From the IMG/VR virus record IMGVR_UViG_3300021960_000521, positions 1-23,592 of that record: a stretch of 23,592 bases of DNA; one strand, written 5' to 3'. A program made the position numbers and the translations under genes. A model generated the notes under the pieces. It did not search any database. It saw nothing but the letters and a program-made list of their open reading frames with translations, and was not told the DNA's origin. The stretch comes from a virus. Positions 13,238 to 21,369 of this stretch are shown in pieces (positions within the stretch are counted from its first letter, which is position 1; the number at the start of each line of letters is the position of its first letter).

Positions 13238-13986
13238 TGGCTATACAATTTCAAGTGGATAAACTGGACGGCGTAGATGAGGCGCTGAAGTCGCTTTACA
13301 AGGAAACAGACGGCGGTTTTGTGCTGGACGTTGATGGCGCGGTTCCGCAAAGCAAGTTCGCCGAGGTCAACCAAAAGGCAGTTGACGCAGCCACAGAGGC
13401 GGCGCGGCGGCGCAAGACGCTGGAGCGCGTGACGGGCAAGCTTGGGCTTGAAACGGCCGACGGTCTGGATGATGCCTTGGACGCTCTTATCGCTGGCAAA
13501 GGAGGCAAGAAGGACGCCGACCAAGAGGCAGTTATCGCGCAAATCAAGGCGGCTTCAACTGCCAAGGAAACCGAGTTGCTGGGCCGTTTGAAAGCTATTC
13601 AAATGGACGGCGCGGCGGCTCAATCACAAGCGGCGCTTATGGCCGCTGGCTTTTCGGACAAGGTTGCAAAGATGCTTGCTACAAGCAACCTCAATCGCGT
13701 TCAACTTGATGATGACGGGAAAATCCGCATCATGTCAGAAAAAGGCACCCCACTAGCCGGTTCGGGTGCCGATGGATTTGCCACTTTTGGCGACCTTGCA
13801 AAAGAACTGGCTGCGGCTATGCCTGAACTGTTGACAGATACAGGCAAAGGGGGCGGCGGAAAGCCCCCAGCGTCCGGCAACGGAAACCCCAAGACAAAAA
13901 CCGTGACGCGAAGCCAATTTGACAGCATGTCACATTCGGAACGCGCCACTTTCGCAAAAGAAGGCGGAAAGGTTGTTGACGGCTAG
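13237..13986 (+). CDS. Scaffold-like head protein
   Basis: A 249-residue protein. Residues 40-130 form long helices rich in Ala, Lys and Glu (VDAATEAARRRKTLERVTGK). A flexible Gly/Pro/Asn linker follows (about 205-220), and the C-terminus TRSQFDSMSHSERATFAKEG ends in GKVVDG. Long helix plus linker plus a conserved basic C-terminal motif is the usual layout of phage scaffolding proteins, whose tail contacts the coat. It lies directly before the coat gene. No protease domain is visible, so proteolytic removal of the scaffold is not indicated. Confidence 0.75.
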   Translation: MAIQFQVDKLDGVDEALKSLYKETDGGFVLDVDGAVPQSKFAEVNQKAVDAATEAARRRKTLERVTGKLGLETADGLDDALDALIAGKGGKKDADQEAVIAQIKAASTAKETELLGRLKAIQMDGAAAQSQAALMAAGFSDKVAKMLATSNLNRVQLDDDGKIRIMSEKGTPLAGSGADGFATFGDLAKELAAAMPELLTDTGKGGGGKPPASGNGNPKTKTVTRSQFDSMSHSERATFAKEGGKVVDG

Positions 13987-14017
13987 TCACGCCCCGCCGA
14001 TATAAGGAACTAAGCTT

Positions 14018-15175
14018 ATGGCTGAGAATACTCTCACAAACCTGGCTGCGGACATTTACGTCGCCGCAGACCGCGTTGGTCGTGAACTGGTGGGGATGAT
14101 CCCCGCTGTTACACGCAACACAGGCTCGGAAGCTGCCGCTAAAGGCGACACCATCCGCGCCGCGTTCACCCCGTCGGTTTCGCCGACAACCCTGACCCCG
14201 GCAATGACCATCCCCGAGGGGACTGGGCAAACAGTTGCCAACAAGACCATGACGCTGTCGACAATGGAAACTGTCGAAATCCCGTGGACCGGTGAAGGTA
14301 TCCGAAGCGTGAATAACGGCGCTGGGTATGAAACCATCTACGGCGACATGATCTTTCACGCCATGCGGGCGCATGTCAACGCGATTGAGTCGGACCTTGT
14401 GGCCGCTGCCCGTGCTGGCGCATCTCGCGCTTACGGTACGGCTGGGACAACCCCGTTCGGCACTGCCAACGACTACACCGCTGCAACCAATGTGCTGAAA
14501 ATCCTGAAGGACAACGGCGCTGGGTCATTTGACAACCAACTGGTGATCAACACGACCTCAGGCGCAAACTTCCTCGGCAAGCAGTCGGCGGTCAATGCCG
14601 CTGGCACTGACAGCATGTTGCGTCAGGGCGTTTTGCTTGACCTGGCGGGGATGCCGATTCGTGAAAGTGGCCAGCTTGGCTCGCACACTGCCGGGACTGC
14701 ATCGTCGGCCACAACCGACAACGCTGGTTACGCGGTCGGCGATACCGTGATCACGCTGGCTTCTGCTGGCACTGGCACAATTCTAGCCGGTGACGTTATC
14801 ACCTTTGCGGGCGATGCGAACCAGTATGTTGTTGTTTCTGGCGATGCAGACGTATCGGGCGGCGGCACCATCACCCTGCAAGAGCCGGGCCTGCGCGTTG
14901 CCATGTCGGCAGCGACCAAGGCAATCACGATGGTCGCAACCCACAGCGACAACCTGGCGTTTGCCCGGTCGGCTGTTGAGTTGGCCATGCGGGCGCCTGC
15001 TGATCCGTTCGGCGGTGACGCGGCTGTTGACATGATGACCGTGCAAGATCCGCATTCGGGGCTGGCGTTCGGCATCTCGGTCTACAAAGGCCGCAAGAAG
15101 GCTATGATTGCGGTTGATGCCCTGTATGGCGTCAAGTGCTGGAAGCCGGAACACGTCGCCCTGCTTCTGGGCTAA
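14018..15175 (+). CDS. Major capsid protein, P22 coat-like
   Basis: A 385-residue coat protein of the HK97 fold. The N-terminus (LAADIYVAADRVGRELVGMI) and the T-I-R-A-A-F-T-P strand are followed by a helix-rich domain. A beta-rich stretch at about 235-305 (AGDVITFAGDANQYVVVSGD) corresponds to the region where P22-type coats carry their inserted I domain. The C-terminus AAVDMMTVQDPHSGLAFGIS ending CWKPEHVALLLG is typical of this group. AAGGA precedes the ATG by nine bases. It should be the most abundant late product, and a hairpin lies just downstream. Confidence 0.88.
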   Translation: MAENTLTNLAADIYVAADRVGRELVGMIPAVTRNTGSEAAAKGDTIRAAFTPSVSPTTLTPAMTIPEGTGQTVANKTMTLSTMETVEIPWTGEGIRSVNNGAGYETIYGDMIFHAMRAHVNAIESDLVAAARAGASRAYGTAGTTPFGTANDYTAATNVLKILKDNGAGSFDNQLVINTTSGANFLGKQSAVNAAGTDSMLRQGVLLDLAGMPIRESGQLGSHTAGTASSATTDNAGYAVGDTVITLASAGTGTILAGDVITFAGDANQYVVVSGDADVSGGGTITLQEPGLRVAMSAATKAITMVATHSDNLAFARSAVELAMRAPADPFGGDAAVDMMTVQDPHSGLAFGISVYKGRKKAMIAVDALYGVKCWKPEHVALLLG

Positions 15176-15189
15176 GGCTCTTTGACAAT

Positions 15190-15213
15190 GGGGCATCCTT
15201 TGCGGGGTGCCTC
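15190..15213 (+). terminator. Hairpin after coat gene
   Basis: GGGGCATCC and GGGTGCCTC form a 9-bp stem with two G-T pairs around TTTGCG. There is no T run. It lies 15 bases after the coat stop and would trim or partly terminate transcripts, raising coat over downstream genes. Confidence 0.5.
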
Positions 15214-15239
15214 ACTTCAAGCAGCTTTTGGAGGTAATG

Positions 15240-15374
15240 ATGGCTGACACATGCAAAACGGTTGTTATTGCGACCGCCAACGGCCCAGTTGAAATCAACG
15301 AAAGCGATTTCGACCCGAAGGTTCACAAACTGCAAGGCGATGATACCGCCAAGCCTAAAGGCCGCAAGAAATGA
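15240..15374 (+). CDS. Small head-region protein, 44 residues
   Basis: A short ORF starting MADTCKTVVIATANGPVEIN and continuing with ESDFDP-type residues to a basic end (KPKGRKK). GGAGG precedes it; two ATGs follow each other, and the second (15240) has the better spacing. Its stop overlaps the next start (ATGA). Small proteins with N-x-S-D-F-D-P-x-x-H-K-L motifs after coat genes are common in phages, with unknown role; a neck or coat accessory is possible. Confidence 0.72.
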   Translation: MADTCKTVVIATANGPVEINESDFDPKVHKLQGDDTAKPKGRKK

Positions 15375-15877
15375 CCCTGACGACCACAGTTGGCGGAGCG
15401 GCGTCTGACAGTTATGTCACGCTAGCTGAGTGGACAACCTATATCGGGCTAAACATCACGCAAACGAGCATGGACGGTCATGGGCATGATGAAAGCCATG
15501 AAATGAACCTTCGCCGCGCCGCGCAATGGCTGGACAGCCTAAACTGGGTCGGTATCAGGCAATACGAAACCCAGGCGTTGACATGGCCGCGCCTTACGTC
15601 GAAATATATTGACGGCTGGGCGATTAACTCGGACACGGTTCCGCAGCTTATCAAGGATGCGCAATGCGAACTGGCCTATCTGTTGCACGAGGGGGCTGAC
15701 CCGTGGGCAACCGTGACGGGCGGCGCAGTCAAAGCCACAGAGGTTAGCGCAGGGCCGGTATCGACCAAGACGGAATATGCCAATTTCCGCGAGACGCCGC
15801 GTTATGTTGGGGTTATGGCCATGCTGAAGCCCTATCTTAAAGCGGGCGCTGGGCAGGTTCGGACGGTGCGCGGATGA
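15371..15877 (+). CDS. Head-tail adaptor, DnaT_2-like
   Basis: A 168-residue protein that resembles the DnaT_2 family (named for a supposed DnaT likeness but found in the head-tail connector position). Recognisable parts are DSYVTLAEWTTYIGL near the N-terminus, RRAAQWLDSLNWVGIRQY in the middle and ALTWPRL. The helical bundle followed by a short C-terminal arm suits an adaptor ring docking under the portal. It is coupled to both neighbours by 4-base overlaps. Confidence 0.8.
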   Translation: MTLTTTVGGAASDSYVTLAEWTTYIGLNITQTSMDGHGHDESHEMNLRRAAQWLDSLNWVGIRQYETQALTWPRLTSKYIDGWAINSDTVPQLIKDAQCELAYLLHEGADPWATVTGGAVKATEVSAGPVSTKTEYANFRETPRYVGVMAMLKPYLKAGAGQVRTVRG

Positions 15878-16233
15878 CGACTGTTGCGGCCATTGCCGAC
15901 GCGGCATTTGACGCGGTTGCCTTGGCAATCACGGATGCTGTGCAGACCGTGACGGTCACGCGAGTAACGCAAGGGGCATACAACTACACAACGGGCGCTT
16001 ATGCCGAAACAACCTCGGCAGCGTCTGGGCGTGGGGTGCTTGATACGGTAAAGCCGGTCAAGGACATTTTCCCCAGCCACATCATCGGCCCAAAAGATCA
16101 GCTTTGGCTGTTGGAGGGTTTTGCGTCCGTGCTTGAGGGCGACAAGGTAACAATTGGCGGCACCAATTACAAAGTCGGGGCGGTGCAAGATATTGTCGGC
16201 GCTGGCAAGCTATTCTACGCGGTGCTGCAATGA
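15874..16233 (+). CDS. Head closure / neck protein
   Basis: A 119-residue protein with an N-terminal helix (TTVAAIADAAFDAVALAITD) followed by beta strands (VTVTRVTQGAYNYTTGAYAE, DKVTIGGTNYKVGAVQDI). This small helix plus beta-barrel layout and its place between adaptor and gp10-like genes fit a head completion or stopper protein, as in SPP1 gp16 or HK97 gp7. No specific motif confirms it. Confidence 0.65.
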   Translation: MTTVAAIADAAFDAVALAITDAVQTVTVTRVTQGAYNYTTGAYAETTSAASGRGVLDTVKPVKDIFPSHIIGPKDQLWLLEGFASVLEGDKVTIGGTNYKVGAVQDIVGAGKLFYAVLQ

Positions 16234-16625
16234 GTGAGGCGAATGAGTTTTCGCTGCAACTCTCAAAGGAATGGCAATTGGCGGTGGACGATATAACCGA
16301 AGCCGTCGCGGGGATTGGGTTGCTTGTGTTGCGGGGGGTTGTTCTGAAATCGCCTGTCGATACTGGCCGGTTTAAGGGCAACTGGATTGTGTCGTCGGGC
16401 AGTCCATCAGACGAAACAACAGAAAAGACCGATAAGGCTGGTGGCGTCACAATTGAGCAAGGCGCAGCGGTCTTGAATGGATACCCAGACACTTTGCCGC
16501 CGATCTATGTTCAGAACAACCTGCCTTATGCAAACCGGCTGGAAAACGGACATTCAAAGCAGGCCCCTAACGGCATGGCGGCTTTGACGGTGGCAGAAAT
16601 AACCGCGCAACTGGATCATGGCTAA
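16230..16625 (+). CDS. HK97 gp10-like neck/tail completion protein
   Basis: A 131-residue protein with SPVDTGRFKGNWIV at about residues 40-53, the signature of HK97 gp10-like proteins, followed by a glycine-rich region and NNLPYANRLENGHSKQAPNG, also typical of that family. It joins the tail terminator to the neck during head-tail assembly. Coupled by ATGA before and TAATG after. Confidence 0.82.
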   Translation: MSEANEFSLQLSKEWQLAVDDITEAVAGIGLLVLRGVVLKSPVDTGRFKGNWIVSSGSPSDETTEKTDKAGGVTIEQGAAVLNGYPDTLPPIYVQNNLPYANRLENGHSKQAPNGMAALTVAEITAQLDHG

Positions 16626-17065
16626 TGACCTATCAAACAGAACGTGCGGCGATTGAAACCTACCTGAACACCCAATGGGCGGGTGCAACGGCAATCGGCT
16701 TTGACCGGCAGTCATTCACGCCAGCGGCAAATACAATCGCGCTGTTTATCCAGAACGGCCAAACGGTTCAGGGGTCAATCGGGCGGGCATCTAACCGGAT
16801 TGAATATGTCGGGCTGGCCCAAATTCTCATATTCACGGAAGCGGGCAAAGGCTCGGCGGCGTGGCGCGGTTACGCTGAAACCCTTGAAGGCATATTTCGC
16901 AATGCCCGGATCACATCGGCAGGCGTTGCAATCACTGATCCAGCGGATGAGTTTGTCAGGTTCTCGCCGCGCGACCAGCACCCCTATATCGCGGGTCACT
17001 CGGACGAAATCAGCCTGACAACCACAACCCTAAATATGCCGTTTGCGCGGTATGAGTTCAGATAA
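16625..17065 (+). CDS. Tail terminator, DUF4128-like
   Basis: A 146-residue protein (MTYQTERAAIETYLNTQWAG). The order helix, FIQNGQ strand, long strand YVGLAQILIFTEAG, helix (AAWRGYAETLEGIF) and C-terminal strands resembles lambda U-type tail terminators and DUF4128. It caps the growing tail tube and sets the head-proximal end. Placement directly before the tail tube gene agrees. Confidence 0.78.
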   Translation: MTYQTERAAIETYLNTQWAGATAIGFDRQSFTPAANTIALFIQNGQTVQGSIGRASNRIEYVGLAQILIFTEAGKGSAAWRGYAETLEGIFRNARITSAGVAITDPADEFVRFSPRDQHPYIAGHSDEISLTTTTLNMPFARYEFR

Positions 17066-17075
17066 GGAGGCTTAA

Positions 17076-18017
17076 ATGGCCGGTTCTTCTTCAAGCGAAC
17101 TGCGTTCCGCTTACATCGCAGAAACCACGGCAGGAACAACACCATCAACCCCGGCATTCATCACGCTTGATGCCCCGGCGCTGTTGAAGGCAACGCCTAA
17201 AATTGTCGAAAGCAAGTCCCTCGTTGTGCAGGGCGCGCGGGCAAGCCAAGCGGTCGGCGGAATTGCGGTCAGCGGAACGCTTGCGGGGCCGATGATCTAC
17301 GGAAATTACGATGCGCTGTTTGAAACCCTGCTGCAAGGCGCTTGGTCAACCAACGTTCTGAAAGACGCCAAGACTGTCAAGACTGTCACAATCGAAAACA
17401 CCATTCCGGCAGGCGCGGGCGGCACAGCAACAATGCTGCGGTATCGCGGCGTTCAGGCGGTCGGCGGAACCATTACGGCAGCGGCTGGCGAGGAAATCGG
17501 CATTTCGCTTGACCTGCGCGGCATGGGGTCAGATACCGGCACAACCACGGCAATCACAGGGGCGACATATTCAGACCCGTCTGATGTTATCCCGCTGACG
17601 GCTGGCGTCGATGTTGGCACGATAACAGCGGCTGGCTACACACTTGATTGTTTTTCGCGGGTTGAAGTGCAGTTTACCTTTGATGGCCGCGAGGATCAGC
17701 CGAAAATCGCAAGCAATGACTTGTGCGGCATTACGCGCGGTGCGCTGGTTCCGGTCATCAACGCGCGGGTGTTTGTCGAAAGCAACTTCCTTGCAATCTA
17801 CAACGCCGCGCGGGCGAACCACACCGCATTCGCGGTGTCGATCCCTCTCGGATCTGTGTCCGGCTCGAAATATACGCTTGATTTCCCGCAATGCGCTTTC
17901 GCTGCGGGTGACTTGGATTTCAGCGGGGCCAACGCGATGCAGGATGTCGTGATTTATCCGCAATACGACCAAACGACAAACAATTGCGTGGTTAAGATTA
18001 CGCGGGCTGTTGCCTGA
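17076..18017 (+). CDS. Major tail tube protein
   Basis: A 313-residue protein preceded by AGGAGG. The N-terminal sequence ELRSAYIAETTAGTTPSTPA and SKSLVVQGARASQAVGGIAV are features of phage tail tube proteins of the Phage_tail_tube_2 type; the rest is beta-rich with Ala/Thr/Gly. At this length it may hold a second, Ig-like surface region (about 150-230). A single tube gene without a sheath gene indicates a non-contractile tail. The stop shares a base with the next start (TGATG). Confidence 0.85.
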   Translation: MAGSSSSELRSAYIAETTAGTTPSTPAFITLDAPALLKATPKIVESKSLVVQGARASQAVGGIAVSGTLAGPMIYGNYDALFETLLQGAWSTNVLKDAKTVKTVTIENTIPAGAGGTATMLRYRGVQAVGGTITAAAGEEIGISLDLRGMGSDTGTTTAITGATYSDPSDVIPLTAGVDVGTITAAGYTLDCFSRVEVQFTFDGREDQPKIASNDLCGITRGALVPVINARVFVESNFLAIYNAARANHTAFAVSIPLGSVSGSKYTLDFPQCAFAAGDLDFSGANAMQDVVIYPQYDQTTNNCVVKITRAVA

Positions 18018-18169
18018 TGGCCTGGATCGTAATCAAGGCGTTCACTAATGGCGCGGGCTTGCGTTTTAACGTGGGCGATAAAATCACAAGCGAAGATGCC
18101 AAGGAAATGAACCTTGCCAGCAAACCAGACCTGGCAAGGGACGACAGGGCAAAAACCGGCAAAGAATAA
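18017..18169 (+). CDS. Small tail-region protein, 50 residues
   Basis: A short ORF beginning MAWIVIKAFTNGAGLRFNVG, coupled to the tail tube stop by TGATG. The first 25 residues look like a small beta barrel (VIKAFTNGAGLRFNVGDKIT); the rest is charged. Too short for most gene callers' default cut-offs but well supported by coupling and by the regulatory structure that begins exactly at its stop codon. Function unknown. Confidence 0.7.
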   Translation: MAWIVIKAFTNGAGLRFNVGDKITSEDAKEMNLASKPDLARDDRAKTGKE

Positions 18170-18178
18170 CGCGCGTTA

Positions 18179-18220
18179 GCGGCTGGCTGGTGTCGGTTCT
18201 GGCCAGCCGCACAACCGACA
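18179..18220 (+). promoter_or_regulatory. Interlocked hairpins before tail chaperone gene
   Basis: GCGGCTGGC (18179-18187) pairs with GCCAGCCGC (18202-18210). Inside its loop, TGTCGGTT (18191-18198) pairs with AACCGACA (18213-18220), which ends where the ribosome site AAGGAA of the next gene begins. The two stems interlock as in an H-type pseudoknot, or exclude each other because the third connecting loop is only two bases. A 12-bp palindrome, TAACGCGCGTTA (18167-18178), lies just before. A translation or termination switch is likely. Confidence 0.6.
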
Positions 18221-18229
18221 AGGAACAAC

Positions 18230-18706
18230 ATGAAACTGAAACAACCGGAAACGGCAACGGCGGTTTTCCACCGCGATTTGTCGCCCGACATGGCCTATCT
18301 TGCTGACGGCGCAATCCCGTATATCACGATTTCAAGCAAGGTTGGCGGCTACCTCAACCCCGACTTGATGAACGCCCGCGACAAACTGGACTTGCGGCGG
18401 CGCGTTGCGGCGATGGAATTAGCCGATAAGGCCAAACTTGACTACGTTGCAGCGATGGACAAGACCACGCGCACAGATGGCGAAGATCGGTTTGCGGCTA
18501 TATATGATTTCTGCGTTACCGAATGGAAAACAAACATCATCGACGACGCCAGCGGTGAGGCAATCGAAGCGAATAAGGACAATTTTCTCGGCCTGGCCGG
18601 TGTCAGGGTGCCGGAAATCGCGGCGGCGTTTACAGCCTTTGCGCGATATGTTGATGACGTTGCAAACTACGTTCGCAAGGCTGACGAGGAAACGGAAAAA
18701 AACTAA
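18230..18706 (+). CDS. Tail assembly chaperone, G-type
   Basis: A 158-residue protein (MKLKQPETATAVFHRDLSPD) read in the zero frame. It is helical in the second half (LDLRRRVAAMELADKAKLDY). It sits between tail tube and tape measure, the invariant place of lambda G-like chaperones, which coat the tape measure before the tube polymerises around it. It ends EETEKN at a slippery A-AAA-AAC, so a minority of ribosomes continue into the T extension. Ribosome site AAGGAA. Confidence 0.85.
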   Translation: MKLKQPETATAVFHRDLSPDMAYLADGAIPYITISSKVGGYLNPDLMNARDKLDLRRRVAAMELADKAKLDYVAAMDKTTRTDGEDRFAAIYDFCVTEWKTNIIDDASGEAIEANKDNFLGLAGVRVPEIAAAFTAFARYVDDVANYVRKADEETEKN

Positions 18707-19017
18707 CTGCCGCGCTTTTGTGGAGCCTTAGATATACCGCTGCCGACGAGCGGTTTCTAATGGCCAAAGGCGCGGATGTTCTAAGCGAAAGAGTGCTGCC
18801 GGAAAATATTTGGGCTTGGTCGGCGTTCCAAGCTCTGCGCGGTTCGCGGCAAGTTGGGTTTTCAACCGGCCCGATACCAATCACTGAAATCACAGCTTAC
18901 TGCGACCTGATCGGGTTAGCCGATCCAGTGCAGAAAATCAGACTTGCGCGATTTGTCATGGCGCTGGATCGTGTCGAAAGGCAGTTTTATGGTAGCAACG
19001 CTAAGGGTCAAGGTTGA
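18230..19017 (+). CDS. Tail assembly chaperone GT fusion, by -1 frameshift
   Basis: Slipping back one base at 18697-18703 takes ribosomes past the TAA at 18704 into the frame CTA ACT GCC, adding about 104 residues (LTAALLWSLRYTAADERFLM onward to KGQG) for a 262-residue GT product. The downstream frame has no credible own start: its first start codon is TTG 18718 with no ribosome site. In lambda the T part binds the tube protein and the G part the tape measure, at a fixed ratio. The same arrangement is widespread in siphoviruses. Confidence 0.82.
18686..18703 (+). promoter_or_regulatory. -1 frameshift site A-AAA-AAC
   Basis: The heptamer A AAA AAC (18697-18703) is in the correct phase (codons GAA AAA AAC) directly before the G stop. 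GAGGA (18686-18690) upstream could act as a Shine-Dalgarno-like stimulator, as in dnaX. Downstream, ACCGCT (18736-18741) and AGCGGT (18749-18754) form a modest 6-bp hairpin, perhaps too distant to matter. Confidence 0.82.
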
Positions 19018-20761
19018 CCCGAAAGAGGCTGTTACGGGCGCTGCCCAGGCTGAAAACGCCTTGGAGCAAGTTGAGCGGCAGGCTTACAAGACAGAGGCCG
19101 CGACGGGCAAACTCGGCAGCGGGTTGCGTTCCGCCGGTGGTGGTGCTGTCGCGGCTGGTTCCGCAATGGCCGCTGCGGGCAAGACTTCAAGCCGCCTTGG
19201 CTTTCAGGTCCAGAACGCTTCCTATCAAATCGGCGACTTTGCGGTTCAGGTGGCCAGCGGCACAAGCGCTGTCCGCGCCATGACGCAGCAGTTGCCGCAG
19301 TTGCTCGGCGGTTTCGGCATTATGGGTGCCGTTCTGGGCGCGGCAGCAGCTATCGGTGGTGCGCTGGTGCCGGTGCTGTTTAATATCGGCGAAGAGGCTG
19401 ACAGCCTTAGTGACCATTTGAAGGATGTGAACGACGAGTTGGCTGATTTGTCGGCCAAACGTGACTTGCTGGTTTATGGGGCTGGATCAACCGGCGAGTT
19501 GGGGCTTACCAAGCAAATCGAAAGCCTGAACGCCGAATTATTGACGCTGACGCAGCGGCGCGAAAAAATCATGTTGTCGGCGGCGCAAGGGTTCGGTGCA
19601 GCCGGTTCAATATTCACAAGCGTGCAGCTTGAGGAAATGGCAACCAGCGCGATCAAGGAGCAAACAGCGGCCCTCAATGAACGTATTGGTAGCATAACCG
19701 AAACAATCGGCAAGCTGAAGGCGCAGCGCGATGAATTGCGGGCGATCAGTTCGGCAGAGGTTGAGCTGCAAGGCTACGTTTCGGCGCAACTACAAACAAC
19801 GATTGCGGAAAACCTCCAGAAGGCCAAGGACGCAGCAGACGAAAAGGCTGGATACGAGGCCGCTTGGGAGTGGTGGGCGGTTGATGAGTTCAAGCGGGCG
19901 CAAGATGCCAAGCGGGCAGAATTGGACGCGGCACAAAAGGAAATGACGGCGCTTGTTCGCGCTGGTGCTGAAGAAAGGGCCGGATGGGAAGCAGCCTTTA
20001 TGAAAGGCGGCGCTGATGGAACGCTTGGCCCTGACTTCACAGCGCCGAAGCCTGTTGGTGGCGGGGGAAAGTCTGCGGCCGAACGCCTCGCTGATGAATA
20101 TTCACGACTGCGAAGTTCGCTTGACGATGTTTACAAAGCAACCGCTGATTACGAGGATGCGCAAACGCTCCTTAATCGGGCGCTGGCGGCTGGCCAAATC
20201 ACACAGACACAATATAACGAAACGCTGGCAATGGCGCGGCAGCGGATGGATGAGGCATTAGCCGGTGCGGGCGATCTGCAAGGGGCATTCGACACGGCGG
20301 GCAATGCGTTTGCGGATGCGTTTTCGTCTATGGTTGATGGTACAAAATCCGCCGGTGACGCATTCCGAGACATGGCAAAGGTCATAATCAAGGAACTGTA
20401 CGACGTTCTGGTTGTTCAGCGGCTTGTCGGCTCTTTTGATGGCGCGAAAGGCACGGGGTCGGGGATTGTCGGCTTTCTTGGCCGTGCGCTGACCGGTGCA
20501 AGGGCTGACGGCGGGGCGGTTAGCCGGGGCGAGCCTTATCTTGTGGGGGAGCGCGGGCCTGAGTTGTTTGTTCCTTCCAATTCTGGCCGCGTTTCGACCG
20601 GAACAACATCCGCGCCGGTTGTCAATATGACCTACAATTTCCAAGGCGGCGTTACGCAAGCCGATCTGGCGGGTGCATTGCCGCGCATGGTCGAGGCAAC
20701 AAAGCGGGCTGTTGTGGATAACTTCCAGCGCGGCGGGGCAATGGCGAGGACGGTTCGATGA
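18989..20761 (+). CDS. Tail tape measure protein
   Basis: A 590-residue protein that sets tail length. An N-terminal helical part rich in Ala/Gly precedes RLGFQVQNASYQIGDFAVQV (69-88), a common tape-measure motif, and a long hydrophobic segment at about 104-133 (GIMGAVLGAAAAIGGALVPV). Coiled-coil stretches (about 135-340) follow. The C-terminus has AFRDMAKVIIKELYDVLVVQ and YLVGERGPELFVPSNSG, a motif at the end of many short tape measures. ATG 18989 is chosen for GAAAGG upstream and the MVATLRVKVDP start; it overlaps the GT frame by 29 bases. By the usual 0.15 nm per residue rule the tail would be roughly 90 nm. Confidence 0.9.
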   Translation: MVATLRVKVDPKEAVTGAAQAENALEQVERQAYKTEAATGKLGSGLRSAGGGAVAAGSAMAAAGKTSSRLGFQVQNASYQIGDFAVQVASGTSAVRAMTQQLPQLLGGFGIMGAVLGAAAAIGGALVPVLFNIGEEADSLSDHLKDVNDELADLSAKRDLLVYGAGSTGELGLTKQIESLNAELLTLTQRREKIMLSAAQGFGAAGSIFTSVQLEEMATSAIKEQTAALNERIGSITETIGKLKAQRDELRAISSAEVELQGYVSAQLQTTIAENLQKAKDAADEKAGYEAAWEWWAVDEFKRAQDAKRAELDAAQKEMTALVRAGAEERAGWEAAFMKGGADGTLGPDFTAPKPVGGGGKSAAERLADEYSRLRSSLDDVYKATADYEDAQTLLNRALAAGQITQTQYNETLAMARQRMDEALAGAGDLQGAFDTAGNAFADAFSSMVDGTKSAGDAFRDMAKVIIKELYDVLVVQRLVGSFDGAKGTGSGIVGFLGRALTGARADGGAVSRGEPYLVGERGPELFVPSNSGRVSTGTTSAPVVNMTYNFQGGVTQADLAGALPRMVEATKRAVVDNFQRGGAMARTVR

Positions 20762-21369
20762 CCCATATTACCCCGCCTTCAAACATCGGCGCGGCTCGCG
20801 CAACCATTCGCCAGGTCACCAAAGATGCGGCTTCGCAAAGCCCGTTTACGGGATCGACACAGGTCTTGTCGTATGACGGCCAGTGGTGGGAAATGGATGT
20901 AACCTTGCCGCCCATGACCGCCAGCGAGGCCGCAGAATGGCTTGCATTCGGTTCTCTGCTGCGCGGGCGGTATAATACGTTCTCAATGGGCATTCCCGGC
21001 AAGGCGACTGCACGCGGCTCGGTTGGCGGCACCCCGCTTGTAAATGGCTCCAGCCAAACCGGATCGTCGTTGATTATCGACGGCGCGACAACATCACAAA
21101 CCGGCTGGATCAAGGCCGCTGACTTCTTCCAACTCGGCGTTGATGAAAACGCGCGGCTATACATGGCCACAGCGGATGCCAATTCTGACGGTTCGGGCAA
21201 CGTCACAATGACAATCTGGCCTGATCTTGTCACGCCTTTGGATAACGCGACAGTGACCGTTTCGTCACCTGTTGGCGCATGGCGCATGGCATCGCCTGAT
21301 CGTGTTTGGGATATTGAAACGGCTGAGATTTATGGCCTGTCATTTACGGCGGTGAGTGTCGTAGGATGA
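20758..21369 (+). CDS. Tail tip protein, distal-tail-like
   Basis: A 203-residue beta-rich protein (MTHITPPSNIGAARATIRQV). The first 80 residues, with WWEMDVTLPPMTASEAAEWL and GRYNTFSMGIP, recall the N-terminal ring-forming domain of distal tail proteins; a variable middle is followed by a final segment W-R-M-A-S-P-D-R-V-W. Position straight after the tape measure supports a place at the tail tip. Coupled by ATGA on both sides. Confidence 0.7.
   Translation: MTHITPPSNIGAARATIRQVTKDAASQSPFTGSTQVLSYDGQWWEMDVTLPPMTASEAAEWLAFGSLLRGRYNTFSMGIPGKATARGSVGGTPLVNGSSQTGSSLIIDGATTSQTGWIKAADFFQLGVDENARLYMATADANSDGSGNVTMTIWPDLVTPLDNATVTVSSPVGAWRMASPDRVWDIETAEIYGLSFTAVSVVG

Noticed and set aside
18718-19017. 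Independent gene from TTG 18718
   Set aside because: No ribosome site; the slippery heptamer and chaperone position explain the frame as the T extension of GT.
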